The position numbers and the translations under genes were made by a program. Shown here one piece after another: positions 15,501 to 30,500 of a stretch of 64,000 nucleotides of DNA; within the stretch, counting starts at the first letter, position 1; every line of letters starts with the position of its first letter. This stretch comes from Conchocele bisecta (Eukaryota; Mollusca; Bivalvia; Lucinida; Thyasiridae): positions 36,514,462 to 36,578,461 of the forward strand of contig CM055271.1 of the NCBI GenBank assembly GCA_029237695.1, in the 5' to 3' direction. The notes under the pieces were generated by a model that did no database searches, was not told the DNA's origin, and was given only the letters and a program-made list of their open reading frames with translations.

Positions 15501-18500
15501 CCCTAGTCATTATTTACACAATATTTTCTGAAATACAACAATCTAATGCATAGTGAAATTGAATGAAAATTTATTCGTGTAAATGCCTTTTCAAAAGAGT
15601 TAATTGAATGGAATGTTATTAGTAGGGGTGGAAAGGAAAAATAAAAACAAAATTTTATATTATTGTGAGTTATTGAGAGTGGGGGCTGTGTTGAGGGCTC
15701 ACAGGGCACGATGTTGCTAGGGGTCCGCGGGCATGCTCCCAACGCCATTTCCTGCATTCGCATAAACGTTGAGGACGTGAATATGAGTTTTTATAATATT
15801 AATTTTAGCATAAGGCTGATTCACTCCAACAGTTACATACTTATTGAGAGGGCCAAAACTCTCCAACAAAAAGTTGACAGTTCAGATTTTCGTGCGTTTT
15901 ATTTTTATACGACCGTTTTTAAAAAACGGTACGTATCATAGTTCGTGTACACAACTCCTCCGAAACCGTTCAGTCGATCGATCTGGAACTATACACATGT
16001 CTTCTACACATATTGAAGATGTGCACCTTGGCCAGATACAGGTCACTGGAAAATATTGGCATACGATAATTCGGTCCGATCTGGAACAGTATCGTCATAT
16101 TTTGAACGTAAATGACTTCTAAAATGTTGTAATTTATTAATTGTAGCGCACGTTGAAAAGGTAAGTTAATACTAAAGTGTGTATCTGCAAATAATAAAAC
16201 AAGTATATAGATTTAAAAAGTTCATTCACCACAGGAAAAATGTGGAAAATCAGCATCCAAAATGTGATTTATCCTTCGTTTGTGTACATGGGGGTTAAAT
16301 ATGTGAAAATACTTATTACCTTTTGTCATCACCCTTATAAGGTCAACAAAACTACCTTTTATCGCATTAAAACTGTTGACAGCTTTCACAGCTGTGTATT
16401 GTGGCTGCTGCAGTAAACATGGAATTACCTAGTTTCGAGATAGGGTAAATTCGATTGGTTTGTATGCTACTCAAGTTAGTTATTTTTAGCTCGACTATTC
16501 GAAGAATAAGTAGAGCTTATGTTGTCACCCCGGCGTCGGCGTCGGCGTCACCGTCACGCCTTGGTTAAGGTTTTTAGTCAACCTTGTATATGGAATACTA
16601 CTGGCCCTACACCCACCATACTTGGACAACGTCATCTCCTAGTGATGTACATCAATAACGCCTGATCTATATTTGACAGTGACCTACATTTCCTCTTGAA
16701 TTACTTAGTTAATTCCCCTTGGTTAAGGTTTTTAGTCAACCTTGGTTAAGGTTTTTAGTCAGGCTTGTATATGGAATACTCCTGGGCCTACAGCAACCAT
16801 ACTTGGAAAACTTCATCTCCTAGTGATGTACATCAATAACCCCTGACCTATATCTGACATTGACCTACATTTAACCTTAAATTACTTATTTAATTTCCCT
16901 TGGTTAATGTTTTTAATCAACCTTGGTTAAGGTTTTTATGCAGGCCGCAGCCACCTTCTATGTGTACATCGACAACCCTCGTAGTCGAGCTATGCTGTTG
17001 TCCTACAGCTCTTGTTTTAAAAACAAATCAACTGGGATGTGTAATATTTCAGCACATAAAGTTTATGGCATAATGGTGTTTTAAAGTCACATTGTCTGAA
17101 TAATATATGCAAACAAAAACACTGATTGTGTAAGAAACAATGTGACAAACGCTTGTAGTCGGCAGTAACTAAAATGAGGAACATGTATCAGCCGTATTCA
17201 CACACCAGCATGACCAGGGCAGACACGAATATAATGAGCAAAGGAATGGATGAAAATAATTACAGAAACATTTTTAAGAATACACTGTTGTATTTAAATA
17301 CACCCATTAACATGTTTAAGGTGATTGGATATGTTGAAAAACATATGCAGTACCAGTATGCATAATTTCGACGGCATCGGGTCTGGTACCCGGGAACAAT
17401 ACTAGAGTAGCCAAATCGTTCCGAAACCCATTAGATCGGGTAATGTAACGAGTTAGTGACGTCCATAACTTAGCGTCTGGAAAAAATGTAAATAATCGGA
17501 AATTTGTAATTCCTATGGTAAGTTTTTATCTGAATTGAATAGTTTTCCTACTTTATTGATTTGTTTTGTTTGAAATTTGCTGTTCCACTGAATGAAGAAA
17601 GCACATGTCGTTAGGTGTTCCGAAACTAATTGATCGAGGCTATTGTAGAGGGTGTCACATACCTGAAATGTACAAGGGAGGTTTCAAATAAAATAACGCT
17701 CTATAAAGAACTGTGTTTATAATAGGAACACAGAGCTGCCAATGACTCAGATCAAGGACTTACTTACTCGGTGCTCCTAGGACTAGTGTAGGTTAATTTC
17801 ATAATAATGGTGAAATGTTATATTTGTAACCTAACTTATGCATCATTTCAAATGTTAATTAAATTAGTGGAAAGTTTGTTGATGAAAATGTGTGTAAAAA
17901 TAGATTATGACTCATAAACTTTACAAAAGTATTGCAAACAAAAATAAAATAAAGCAATCAAATGATCCCGAATATAAAGTTAATTACTACTGGGAGCCCT
18001 GTGAACATGTCCATCGCATACATGAATGATTGAAGTAGATTTCACAAAACACAGCAATTCATGAAATTTAGTTATTATTTTATTCCATTTACAATATGTA
18101 TATTACAAAACAACACAAATAGTTACAAATCCAACATTAAGTTATGACATCTCCGGAAATTTCATCTTCACATTCTACAGCGGCGAGCGGTGCGCCACTT
18201 CAATTTAGTATTAATATATAGCAGGAAAATGGTCGGTCCAATCATACTGCCTTTGGGTATGCCGCCAGTTATCTGTTTCAACTGTACTATTGCTGTATTT
18301 ACTTTAACAATCATTTAACACATCGTCAATGCATTACTGTTATTCTATCCAGATAAAATGTGCACAACTGTCGAAATGACCACCTATTATGTGGAAATGA
18401 ATCGGTGAATGGGAGAATGCAATGGATGCTATTATGCAGCCGCCACATTGCATTAAATCCATATTTGCCAGTAAAATAAGCCAAGAGGAATACGGCATAT

Positions 18501-21500
18501 TTATTAGCCGATCTATTTATAGATCGGCTAATATATTGGTCATCCATCGAATTCTGAACAAGTTTGTAGCAACCCTTTTCTCCGCTAATCGGTAATCTAC
18601 GAAAGCGAATTTTGCTGTATCACTTCCAAATTGCATCAATCGATAAAGATTGCATTTTTGGCAATTATCTCCGTTTAAAACTTTAAATATAGCCAAATAA
18701 CACAATTTTGAATACGTAATGAGCTGAACGCCGGAAGAGATTTAACCCGGAAGTTGTTGTTGTTGAAGTCCATAGTTGGCTCTAATGGCCATATACGCCA
18801 ACATACGCCGATTATTGGGCTAATTTAAAGCTTTTATTTATTAAACAGAACAAGTTTCATCCACGTATAATCGCATAAAATTTGTTTATTCGGCTAATTT
18901 ATAATCGACCTCTGCTCAAAATCTCCTCCGACTAGCAACCCAGTTAATATTCACAAAATTTTCCACCAATCAAAACGAAGAATTGTCCTTCATAGCGAAC
19001 TTTGATTTGTTAAATGACCAGTGCGCACATTAAAAAAAACGTAATTGACTATTTAAACGCGCTGCGTATTTAAATCATTGGAAGGCGTGCAGTTCAATCG
19101 AGTTTGTGCGGTGACAACGTTACAAGGCCAATCGGGCATGTGCCTGAATACGCAGGAGCTTGCGTCTATTTTTAGATGGCACTGTAACCGCTAGCTCCGG
19201 TCGCAACATAATGGTGACAACAAAACATTGCTGCTATGGCGATTCACGAACCCTGAAACCCGGTGAAGACAAATACTTTATTGGATGGATTTGGGAACGG
19301 TTCCAAAACCTGCACAAATTCGAGAAAAATGTCAACGCTGGTTACAGAACTGTGGTCGAAAATAGTTTACCATTGACAATGTTACCAGAGACACCTACAT
19401 ATGTTCGATGCACTTTACCGTGATTTGATCGGCTAATAACATCATGCTCTGCATGACTTTTCATCTTATATGTTAATTACATACCTGTCAGTCTGTCCAA
19501 GATTTGTTTAAACTAACATGATGAAATCATTGATAAAATCAACATCGCACCAATTTTTCACAAAAGGAAGAAAACAAAATAATATTATACTCGTTCTTAA
19601 ATTTTATTAGAGAGAATATTTTTTAATCTGCATAGCCGTAATAATGGATAGGTTTACATGATACACACATATTTTATCAGAAAGTTTGAATTTGAAAGGT
19701 GTAATAAAAATTTATATTAATGCTTTTTTTATTAATTATACACCATATAACGCATAAAATAATATAATAACAATAATAATAAAGTAATTTTAAAGAAAAG
19801 AAACATTTAAAAAACATTTATGTTTTGTATTTTACCATAAATTATGTCCGTCTCGAAGTTTCCTTTTCCACAAGAAACAACAAAGATGGCGAAAATGTGG
19901 CGACTGGTGACAACACTCGGATCGAAAACAAGTCAGATCGGCTTGAAATGACACACTTTAAGGATAATTACTGACATATTAGTAATATATGTATATAAAT
20001 GTAAGTTATGTGTTAAAAAATGCATATGTATGTGCCCAATTTTTGAAGATTTGTAGAAAAATTGAAAAGTACCTATTTACTGTATATGTCAATCATGACT
20101 CAGTATGGCAAGTCTGAGTCATGTTTTCACTGACTAACCAACCTCGGACAAACAATAGAGTCGATGTGTAATCATTGGTTATCAAAAGTGGCAGTACAAA
20201 ATACGCACAGCTATGTGAAAATAGGCATTAATGTTCAAATTGTTTAGTGAAAAAACGATTTTCCTATGGGAATTTAACATGGGAGAAAAAGAGGTGGAAG
20301 CAGTGGGGGAGGAGTGAACAAAACAAAACAAATCTGAAATTGACTCCGAAACCTGGCTAAATAGCTTGGAAATGATGTAACTAAGAAAACAAAAGTTAGG
20401 TTTCGAAAATTGGTCCGCAAATGAAAAATTACTTAAAAATTATATATTTTTAGCCCCCATTTTCAATTCCCATAGGAAAATAGTTTTTTTCGCAATAAAA
20501 TCAATGTTTCATGGAATTTCTTCAAATATTTTTTTTTGAAGAGGGTGACTTGTTTGTTATTGACGAAAAACTACTTACATTTATATATTTTTAAGATTTA
20601 AAAGTACATGCCCACTCAGTAGGCACAAAATATTGTTTATATCAGAGACATCATCTGACACATTTTCTGGCAAAATAAACATTCATTCACCATTACCCCA
20701 CGTATTGATTGGCATTATTATGCATTTTATATCAGACGTGACTTTCCACACTGATATCAGGGGCGATAACTTTGTTTCCTTATAATAATATTTATACTCT
20801 GTATTTATATTTTGATGTGCAATTATCATACGTTATAATCTGTAATATAATCTAATCTTTTTTCAGGTGACGCATTTAATTGGTATAAATAGCTAAAAAA
20901 ATACCATGCCTCATTTGCTTATGAAAATAGCCTGATACCACCGCGCGTCATTATCAGTAAAATAATGATTAATAAATTATTATATCTGTATAGCGGGCAC
21001 TCGTAATTTTTAGAACAGGTGGAATAGTGACACAATTATACACTTATTTAATTCCTATAAAGAACGGTATGTGCCTACTGAGTGGGCTTGTACCTTTAAT
21101 GTTTTTATTGGCCAAAAGTTTTTTTGCAGTAAACCGTGTAACAGGCAGTAGCTGAGTCAAAAGTATGCGATATCAACTTTTATTGCATGAAATTGGTCTT
21201 AACAGTTTAATAACCTTGTAATAAAAATCTTAATACACTAGTGTAATAAATATGCAAATCAGCCCGCTACTGAAAACTTGACGTAATCAGCACAGCTGCA
21301 CATTATGATGCTGCACTCATGCAAATACTATAATCTAACAATTGTGATGATTTAATACGAGATTTACTTGTTGACTGATATTATAAGAAACTCGGCATAG
21401 CCTCAATTCTTATGAAATCAGTAAACTCATTTATTAAGTATCACATCAAATCATCTCTCATGTAAGATCCTCTATGAATAAAGTGACATCAACTTATATA

Positions 21501-24500
21501 GGGAATAATATAATATATTGATTTCCGCGTGTAGACGAGAAACAAGCTGGTAAAGGAGGTGGGCAATGCAATGAAGGAGACTGACCTGACCTTCAGGTAC
21601 AAGACCAAGGACACAGACAAGGTCAAGGGCAGGACCACACTACCATTCCAGGTATGGCTTGTATAACATTACATATAGACCAGTGAAGGAGATGGACCTG
21701 ACCTTCAGGTACAAGGCCAAGGACACGGATAAGATCAAGGGCAGGACCACACTACCATTCCAGGTACGGCTTGTATAACATTATCTATAGACCAGTGAAG
21801 GAGATGGACCTGACCTTCAGGTACAAGGCCAAGGACACGGACAAGATCAAGGGCAGGACCACACTACCATTCCAGGTACTGCTTGTATAACATTATCTAT
21901 AGACCAGTGAAGGAGATGGACCTGATCTTCAGGTACAACGCCAAGGACACGAACAAGATCAAGGGCAGGACCATACTACCAGTCCAGGTATGGCTTGTAT
22001 AACATTATCTATATACCAGTGAAGGAGATTCACCTGACCTTCAGATACAACGCCAAGGACACAGACAAGGTCAATGGCAGGACCACACTACCATTCCAGG
22101 TATGGCTTGTATAAAATTACCTATATACCAGTGAAGGTGATGGTCCTGACCTTCAGGTACAATGCCAAGGATACAGACAAGGTCAAGGGCAGGACCACAC
22201 TACCATTCCAGGTATGGCTTGTATAACATTATATATAGACCAGTGAAGGAGATGGACCTCAGTCCATTCCACACCTATGCGGCCTTCATGTCCAAGGTCA
22301 AGGTCAAATTACTTAGAAATATGTGTCCATATGATTTGCGTTAAAGTGTTTGGGTACCCATTATCTCTACAACTTTAAGTCGGATTGACTTCAAACTTCT
22401 TATACTTCCTTATCATCGTCCATATTTCATTCCATACCACACCCATCATGCAGCCTTCACGTCCAAGGTCAAGGTCAAATTACTTAGAAATTTGCATTAA
22501 AGTTTTTAAAATATTTATGTTAAACGTTTTATTTGTCGCTCCAGGTGGTGGCCGGGGCTATACGTGAGCCCCTGCTCACTTTTTATACGACCGTTTTTAA
22601 AAAAACGGTACATATTATGTTTTACCGCATGGCGGGCGGGCGGGCGGCTGAAGAAAAAGTGCATAGTTCGTGTACACAACTCCTCCGAAACCGTTGAGTC
22701 GAAAAATATTTTTTAATAAAAATATCACCTTTTTAAATTAGCCATTTTTTCTACATTTTTCGACACAGTTCTATATACGGTACATAGTTTGTGTACACAA
22801 CTCCTCCGAAACCGTTCAGTCGATCGATCTGAAACTATGCACACGTCTTCTACACATACTGAAGATGTGCATATCGGTGTTTTTTTGTTGAAAAATTATT
22901 TTTTAACAAAAATATCACCTTTTTAGCTTAGCCATTTTTTCTACATTTTTGTATACAATTGTATATAGGGTACATAGTTTGTGTACACAACTCCTCCGAA
23001 ACCGTTCAGTCGATCGTTCTGAAACTATGCACACGTCTTCTACAAACATTGAAGATGTGCAACCTGGTGTTTTTATGCTTAAAACATATTTTTTAACAAA
23101 AATATCACCTTTTAAACCTATACAATTCTATATAGGGTACATAGTTTGTGTACACAACTTCTATGAATCAGTTCAGTCGATCGATCTGAAACTATATACA
23201 CGTCTTCCAGATGAAGAAATAATGCTATACAGTTTCAAATTCTCATTAACACTACTTTTCTGTCTCTGCCTAAATTAGTATACATGTTCAGCACAATGAG
23301 ATGAAGAAATAATGCTATAGAATTTCAAATTTTCATTAATGTTTCTTGCCTTGGTGACAGCTTCACATTTCTGCATCTTCGCTGTCTGGCCCATATTCGA
23401 CGGGTGTATTTTGTGACTTACGGCACTCTTGTTCTAGTTTTTTATACGACCGTTTTTAAAACGGTACGTACTATGTTTTACCGCGGGCTTACGGCTGAAG
23501 AAAAAGTGCATAGTTCGTGTACACAACTCCTCCGAAACGGTTCAGTTGATCGATCTGAAACTATACACATGTCTTCTACACATATTGAAGATGTGCACCT
23601 TGGTGTTTTCATGCCGAAAAATAGTTTTTTAACAAAAATATCGCCTTTTTAACTTAGCCATTTTTTCTACATTTTTCTATACATTTCTATATAGGGTACA
23701 TAGTTTGTGTACGCAACTCCTCCGAAACCGTTCAGTCGATCGTTCTGAACCTATACACACGTCGTCTACACATATTGAAGATGTGCACCTTGGTGTTTTT
23801 ATGCCGAGAAAATATTTTGTGACAAAAATATCGCCTTTTTAACTTAGCCATTGTTTCTACAATTTTCTATACAATTCTATATTGGGTACAGAGTTTGTGT
23901 ACACAACTCCTCCGAAACAGTTCAGTCGATAGTTCTGAACCTATACACACGTCGTCTACACATATCGAAGATGTGCATCTTGGTGTTTTTATGCCGAAAA
24001 AATATGTTTTAATAAAAATATCAACATTTTAACTTCGCCAATTTTTGTACATTTTTCTATGCAATTCCATATAGGGTACAGAGATTGTGTACACAACTCC
24101 TCCGAAACCGTTCAGTCGATCGATCTGAAACTATACACACGTCTTCTACACATATTGAAGATGAGCACTTTGTGTTTTTATGCCGAAAAAGTAATTTATA
24201 ACAAAACTTTTATCTTTTTCACTTAACCATTTTTTCTACATTTTTGTATCCAATTCTATATAGGGTACAGAGTTTGTCCTCTGAAACCGTTCTGTCGATC
24301 GATCTGAAACTATACACACGTCTTCTATACATATAGAAGATGTGCACCTTGGTGTTTTTATGCCGAAAAAATATTTTCTAACAAAAATATCAACTTTTTA
24401 GCTTCGCCAATTTTTGTACATTTTTCTATACAATTCCATATAGGGTACAGAGTTTGTGTACACAACTCCTCCGAAACCGTTCCGTCGATCGATCTGAAAC

Positions 24501-27500
24501 TATACACACGTCTTCTACACATATTGAAGATATGCACCTTTGTGTTTTCATGCCGAACAAATAATTTTTAACAAAACTTTTATCTTTTTAACTTATCCAT
24601 TTTTTCTACATTTTTGTATCCAATTCTATATAGGGTACAGAGTTTGTGTACACAACTCCTCTGAAACCATTCAATCGATCGATCTGAAACTATACACACG
24701 TCGTCTACACATATTGAAGATGTGCACCTTGGTGTCTTTATGCCGAAAAATTATTTTTTAACAAAAATATCACCTTTTTAACTTAGTCATTTTTTTCTAC
24801 ATTTTTGTATCCAATTCTATATCATTTCTACAGGCCTATATTCGACGGGCGTATTTTGTGACTTACAGAACTCTTGTTGTACCCCGCCCCCCCCCCCCCA
24901 CCCCCACAACCCACCCCCCCCCCCCCGCAACGAGTTGTGGAGTCGGCGTGTCAGTCCGTCCGTCCGTCCGTCCGTTAACATTTTGGGACCACTAAGTTTG
25001 TGTAATCAAATCCTCCCACAGTTTTCAACCAATCCTTCTGAAACTTCACATATGCATTCCAAATATATTGAAGATGTGAAACTCCCCTTTTCATGCCGAA
25101 AATATATTTTTTGTCAAAAATATCGTGCTTTTAACTTAGTCATTTTTCACACTTTTCAAATACTAAATGCGGTATATAGCTTTATCACCTCGACGGGCGT
25201 ATTTTTTGACCTTCAACACTCTTGTTGTCAAAACGTACCCATAATGTTTAATAAAGAAATGGAAGACATCTTGGCCAGAAATAGGTCGCGTTTGGTTATG
25301 TGATTGTAAATCAAAGAACGGTACGAAAATGTTCGTTACTATTCAGCTTCCATATCCAGCCGGGACAAATTGACAAAAACGTGTTTCTTGTAGTTGATGT
25401 CCTTGGTGCAGTCTATCCGGTAAGGTGTGGCACATTATTCTTCCTCTCTCTCGGCTGGGTGGTGGTTGGGAGCACGCGAAGGGTAATTAAACGATCGGCG
25501 TTCATCCTTACCGGAATGTCAACCTACATGGTTTGGCCCTCGTGTACCGTTTTGGGTCCCTGGTACATAATAGCTAAATCCTGTTATGCCCATTAAAAAC
25601 GAATAAGATCTGTACAGATGATATTAGTTGTGGGGCTAGAGCTAAGTGACTCTGGTGCGGAATGGGCCTGGCAACAGGTCAGGATATTCTAATTTCAGGA
25701 CTGAATATATGGTGAACTGCGTAAGCCCTGATCAGACTGCGCGGGTGCACGGGCTGATCTGGGATTACGCTGGTCACACATGTCTTGGGGACCTTTTCGA
25801 AGCCAGCCGTAGAAACATCGACATGTATATACTAGTAGATAGCGCAACACTGAAATGTCTAATCTTTGAGAATATTCAAATTCCTAGGACATGTCAAACA
25901 GCGTAGCTACTGATCAGACTGCGCACATATTTCAGCGGTTGTCTCTCTCCACTCCACCCAACCCGACCCCCCCACTTCATACAGACCTGATATTCTGATT
26001 TCAGTGCTGAATATATAGCTTTTTGTTGTAAATATTCCGTTTTGATTTTGGGATTTTCTCCCCATGTGTACATGTACTTGAACATGTACATGTACTTGTA
26101 CAGGCAATATATTGGATTTAGTACTAAACCCATTGACCCGGCCTTAAATGACCTTAGCTGTTGATAGGCCGTTAAACACCAACAAACAAACAAACTTGTT
26201 ACATCTTCACATATCATTCTGCAAAAAACATTGGGATCGAATTACAGATGAGCATTTGTACAATGTTGGTTCTCTTGTTTTCCTGTCCTGTGTCGCATTG
26301 GGCAGTTTCAGCCACTGAACTCTGGTGCAATGACGTGACAAATTGTGCAGACCTTGATCATACTCTACAGCCATACTATATTTGAAGAATATTGATTTGA
26401 TAGAGGTCCCCCACAATTCTATGGTTATTTGCATCCCACAGTAATGGACAGATAAGGTGCTACACACAAGTACAACCCACACCCCATAAGTCAAAATATG
26501 CACAAGTACCTCCCAGTGAGTACGTCCGTCCGTCCGTCCGTCCGTCCGTCCGTCAAATACTTAGTCTCTTTACAAAATTTAACATCAGAGAAATATTGTT
26601 ATAACTTCTATTTCCTTCATGCAAAATGCTTAATATTTCACACATGCATTCCTGTACGCCTCTACTACCATGCTGTGCCAAATCCACGACCGTCCATCCT
26701 CCGCTGATCCCAACGTCAAGGTCAAATAGTCTCTTTACAAAACTTAACATCAGAGAAATATTGTTATAACTTCTATTTCCTTCATCTAAAATGCTTAATA
26801 TTTCACACATGCATTTCTGTAAGGCTCTACTACCATGCCGTGCCAAATTCACGACCGTCCAACCCCCGCTGATCCCAAGGTCAATGTCAAATACTTAGTC
26901 TCTTTACAAAACTTAACATCAGATAAATATTGTTATAACTTCTATTTCCTTCATCTCAAATGCTTGATATTTCACACATGCATTCATGTAAGGCTCTACT
27001 ACCATGCTGTGCCAAATCCACGACCGTCTAACCCCCCGCTGATCTCAAGGTCAAGGTCACATACTTAGTCTCTTTACAAAACTTAACATCAGAGAAACAT
27101 GTTATAACTTCTATTTCTTTCATCGAACATTCTTAATATTTCATGCATGCATTCCTCTAAGGCTCTACTATCATGCTGTGACAAATTCCCGCTGATCTCG
27201 AGGTCAAGGTTACATACTTAGTCTCTTTACAAAACTTAACGTCTGAGAAATCGGTTATAACTTCTATTTCCTTGCTCGGATCCGCTTCATATTTCACACA
27301 CGCATTGCTCAAATGGACCTCTACCACCCTGTGACAAATTCACGTTCATGCCGCTCGCTAAGCCCAGAGTCAAGGTCACAAGCCCACACACTTGTAAATT
27401 TTTACATATTTTAGGGGTACCTGGGCCCAAGCGGGGGGTATTCCGTAAGCCTCGCTTACTGACCAATCTAGTTAGCATTTGTTTCCTATTTAGTAAGAAG

Positions 27501-30500
27501 ATAAAGAACACAATGTACATTTGTAAAATTAAAATACGCGTTGAATTTGAAATATGGGGGAAAATACTTTTTAAATACAAAATTTACCTGGATCTTTGAA
27601 GTAGTCTGTTGTTGCTAGTTTCATCATTCCATTGCATAGTTGATGTAGCAGCTACTTAGCTGGCCATTTCTCCAGTCACACCCGTGTGGCAATATTAATC
27701 GTTGGGAGTATGAGACGCTGGGATTCCCTGTTGCAGGTGCAGATTATGTATACATTGAAGAACGGGATGCGAGCCCTGAGGGTGCTGAGTAAATCGCACC
27801 AAGTCACGCATGACCGCCAGCAAATGGAAGAGGTATGTGGTTATGTGACATGGTTATGAGCCGAGTCCTCTGCATCTACAGAGTTTGCAAATGTTGGCTT
27901 TATTGTCAATAGAGTTGAAAGAGTTGACCTCATTAAGAGCTGACTCATCTGGATCTAAAGTGTTTGCACATGTTGACTTTTTGAATCTGTAGGGTCGAAA
28001 GGGTTAGCCCTCGCTACGAGCCGACTCATCTCGATCTACGGTGTTGGCAAATGTTTGCATTGTGGTTGAAAGGGTTAACCCTTATTACGAGCCCACTCGT
28101 CTGGATCTACAGTGTTTGCACATGTTAGCTGTATGGTGTACGTTGTTGCCAGGGCTAACGGTGGGCGTTGTATCGTTGTAGGGCGTGAACGTGGCAGTAC
28201 TGGGCGTGGCCGCTGCCCAGAAGTCGGCCGTCATCGCTTCAAAGGGCGATGCCGAACAGGCAAAGGAGCACATGTAAGACACACACTCTAATAAAATAAA
28301 TGCTAATCCAAGTTTCTTGAAATTAGTCAACAAGTTTCATAAGAACCATATTCAATCATCACAAATATTATATTTTGTTTTATTGCATAAGCACATCATC
28401 ATACATTGAAGTTGTACTGGTCACCATACCTGTTTTCTGTAACGAGCTAATTTGCATATTTATTACACTAGTGTAATATGATTTTATACAATAAAACTTC
28501 CTCCCAGAGTATGTTCTCCAAATTTATATCTAATATCAGACAGTGTGATTGACAGAGACTAAGCACAGCTCAGCCTCGACATATCAGACTTCCTGATTTT
28601 GGACATTAGGATGGAGTACATGTTCATAAAAGTTTGATGCACAATGAGCCTGGAGTGTTTAAGTTTCCATCTGCATTGCAGGGCGTCTGTACATCGACTG
28701 ATCAACGGTGATTCCATGACGTCTATTGTTGCATGTGGGTGGAACACCTTACATAGATCAGGATATTGTTACATAGTATTTCCATCCCACTGGTCTGTTG
28801 GATGAGACTTTAAACTGTGGTATCGTCTCTATATATAGCTGTGACTGTAAAAATTGAGCTTATAGGTTTTGCGACCAGTGTAGATTCAGATCAGCACAGT
28901 CTGATCAGGATCTGTCATTCCATCCATAAAACACCCATCATGCTTTTAAATAGCAAGAACGATTCTTGTCAGGCTACATGAGTGTGCTATTTGATCAGGA
29001 GCTACACTTGTCACAAATGCCATAAGCCCCATTTTTCCAGTCACAGCCACATATAACATAGCTGTTACTGATTAATCATGGTCTCGTCTCTATATGGCCT
29101 TAGCTGTTGCTGTTTCAGGGCGTCTGTACAGCAACTGATGAAGCGCGGTCTCGCCTCTATATGACCTTAGCTGTTGCTGTTTCATGGAATCTGTACAGCT
29201 ACTGATGAAGCGTGGTCTTGTCTCTATATGACCTTATCTGTTGATGTTTCACAGAGTACAGCGACTGATGAAGCGTGGTCTTTTCTCTATATGACCTTAT
29301 CTTTGATGTTTCACAGAGTACAGCGACTGATGAAGCGTGGTCTTTTCTCTATATGACCTTATCTGTGATGTTTCACAGAGTACAGCGACTGATGAAGCGT
29401 GGCCTTTTCTCTATATGACCTTATCTGTTGATGTTTCACAGAGTACAGCGACTGATGAAGCGTGGTCTCGTCTCTATATTACCTTAGCTGTTGTTGTTTC
29501 AGGGAATCTGTACAGCGACTGATGAAGCGTGGTCTTGTCTCTATATGACCTTAACTGTTGATGTTTCACAGAGTACAACGACTAATGAAGCGTGGTCTCG
29601 TCTCTATATTACCTTAGCTGTTGCTGTTTCAGGGAATCTGTACAGCAACTGATGATGCTTGGTTCGATCTCTATATGACATTAGCTGTTGCTGTTTCAGG
29701 GTGTCAGTACCGCGACTAATGAAGCGTGGTCTCGTCTCTATATGACCTTAGCTGTTGTTGTTTCAGGGAGTCTGTACAGCGACTGATAAAGTGTGGTCTC
29801 GTCTCTATATGACCTTATCTGTTGCTGTTTCAGGGAGTGTACAGCGACTAATTAAGCGTGGTCTCATCTCTATATGACCTTAGCTGTTGCTGTTTCAGTG
29901 AGTCTGTACAGCGACCAATGAAGTGTTGTCTTGTCCCTATCTGACCTTAGCTGTTGCTCTTTCAGGGAGTCAGTACAGTGACTGATGAAGCTTGGTTCGA
30001 TCTCTATATGACCGTAGCTGTTGCTGTTTCAGGGTGTCTGTACAGCGACTAATGAAGCGTGGTCTCGTCTCTATATGACATTAGCTGTTGCTGTTTCAGG
30101 GAGTCTGTTCAGCGGGTGATGAAGCGTGGTCTCGTCTCTATATGACCTTAGCTTTGTTGTGTCAGGGACTGAAACGTGGTCTTGTCTCTATATCACCTTA
30201 GCTGTTGTCCTTTCAGGGAGTACAGCGACTGATGAAGTGTGGTCTCGTCTCTATATTACATTAGCTGTTGATGTTTCAGGGCATCTATTCAGCGACTGAT
30301 GAGGTGTGGTCTCGTCTCTATATGACCTTAACAGTTACTGTTTCATGGACTCCTGTACAGTGACTGATGAAGCGTGGTCTCCTCTGTATTGGACCTTAGC
30401 TGTTGCTGTTTCAGTGAGTCTGTACATCGACTGATGAAGCGTGGTCTCGTATCTATATGACCTTAGCTGTTGCTGTTTCATGGACTCCTGTACATCGACT

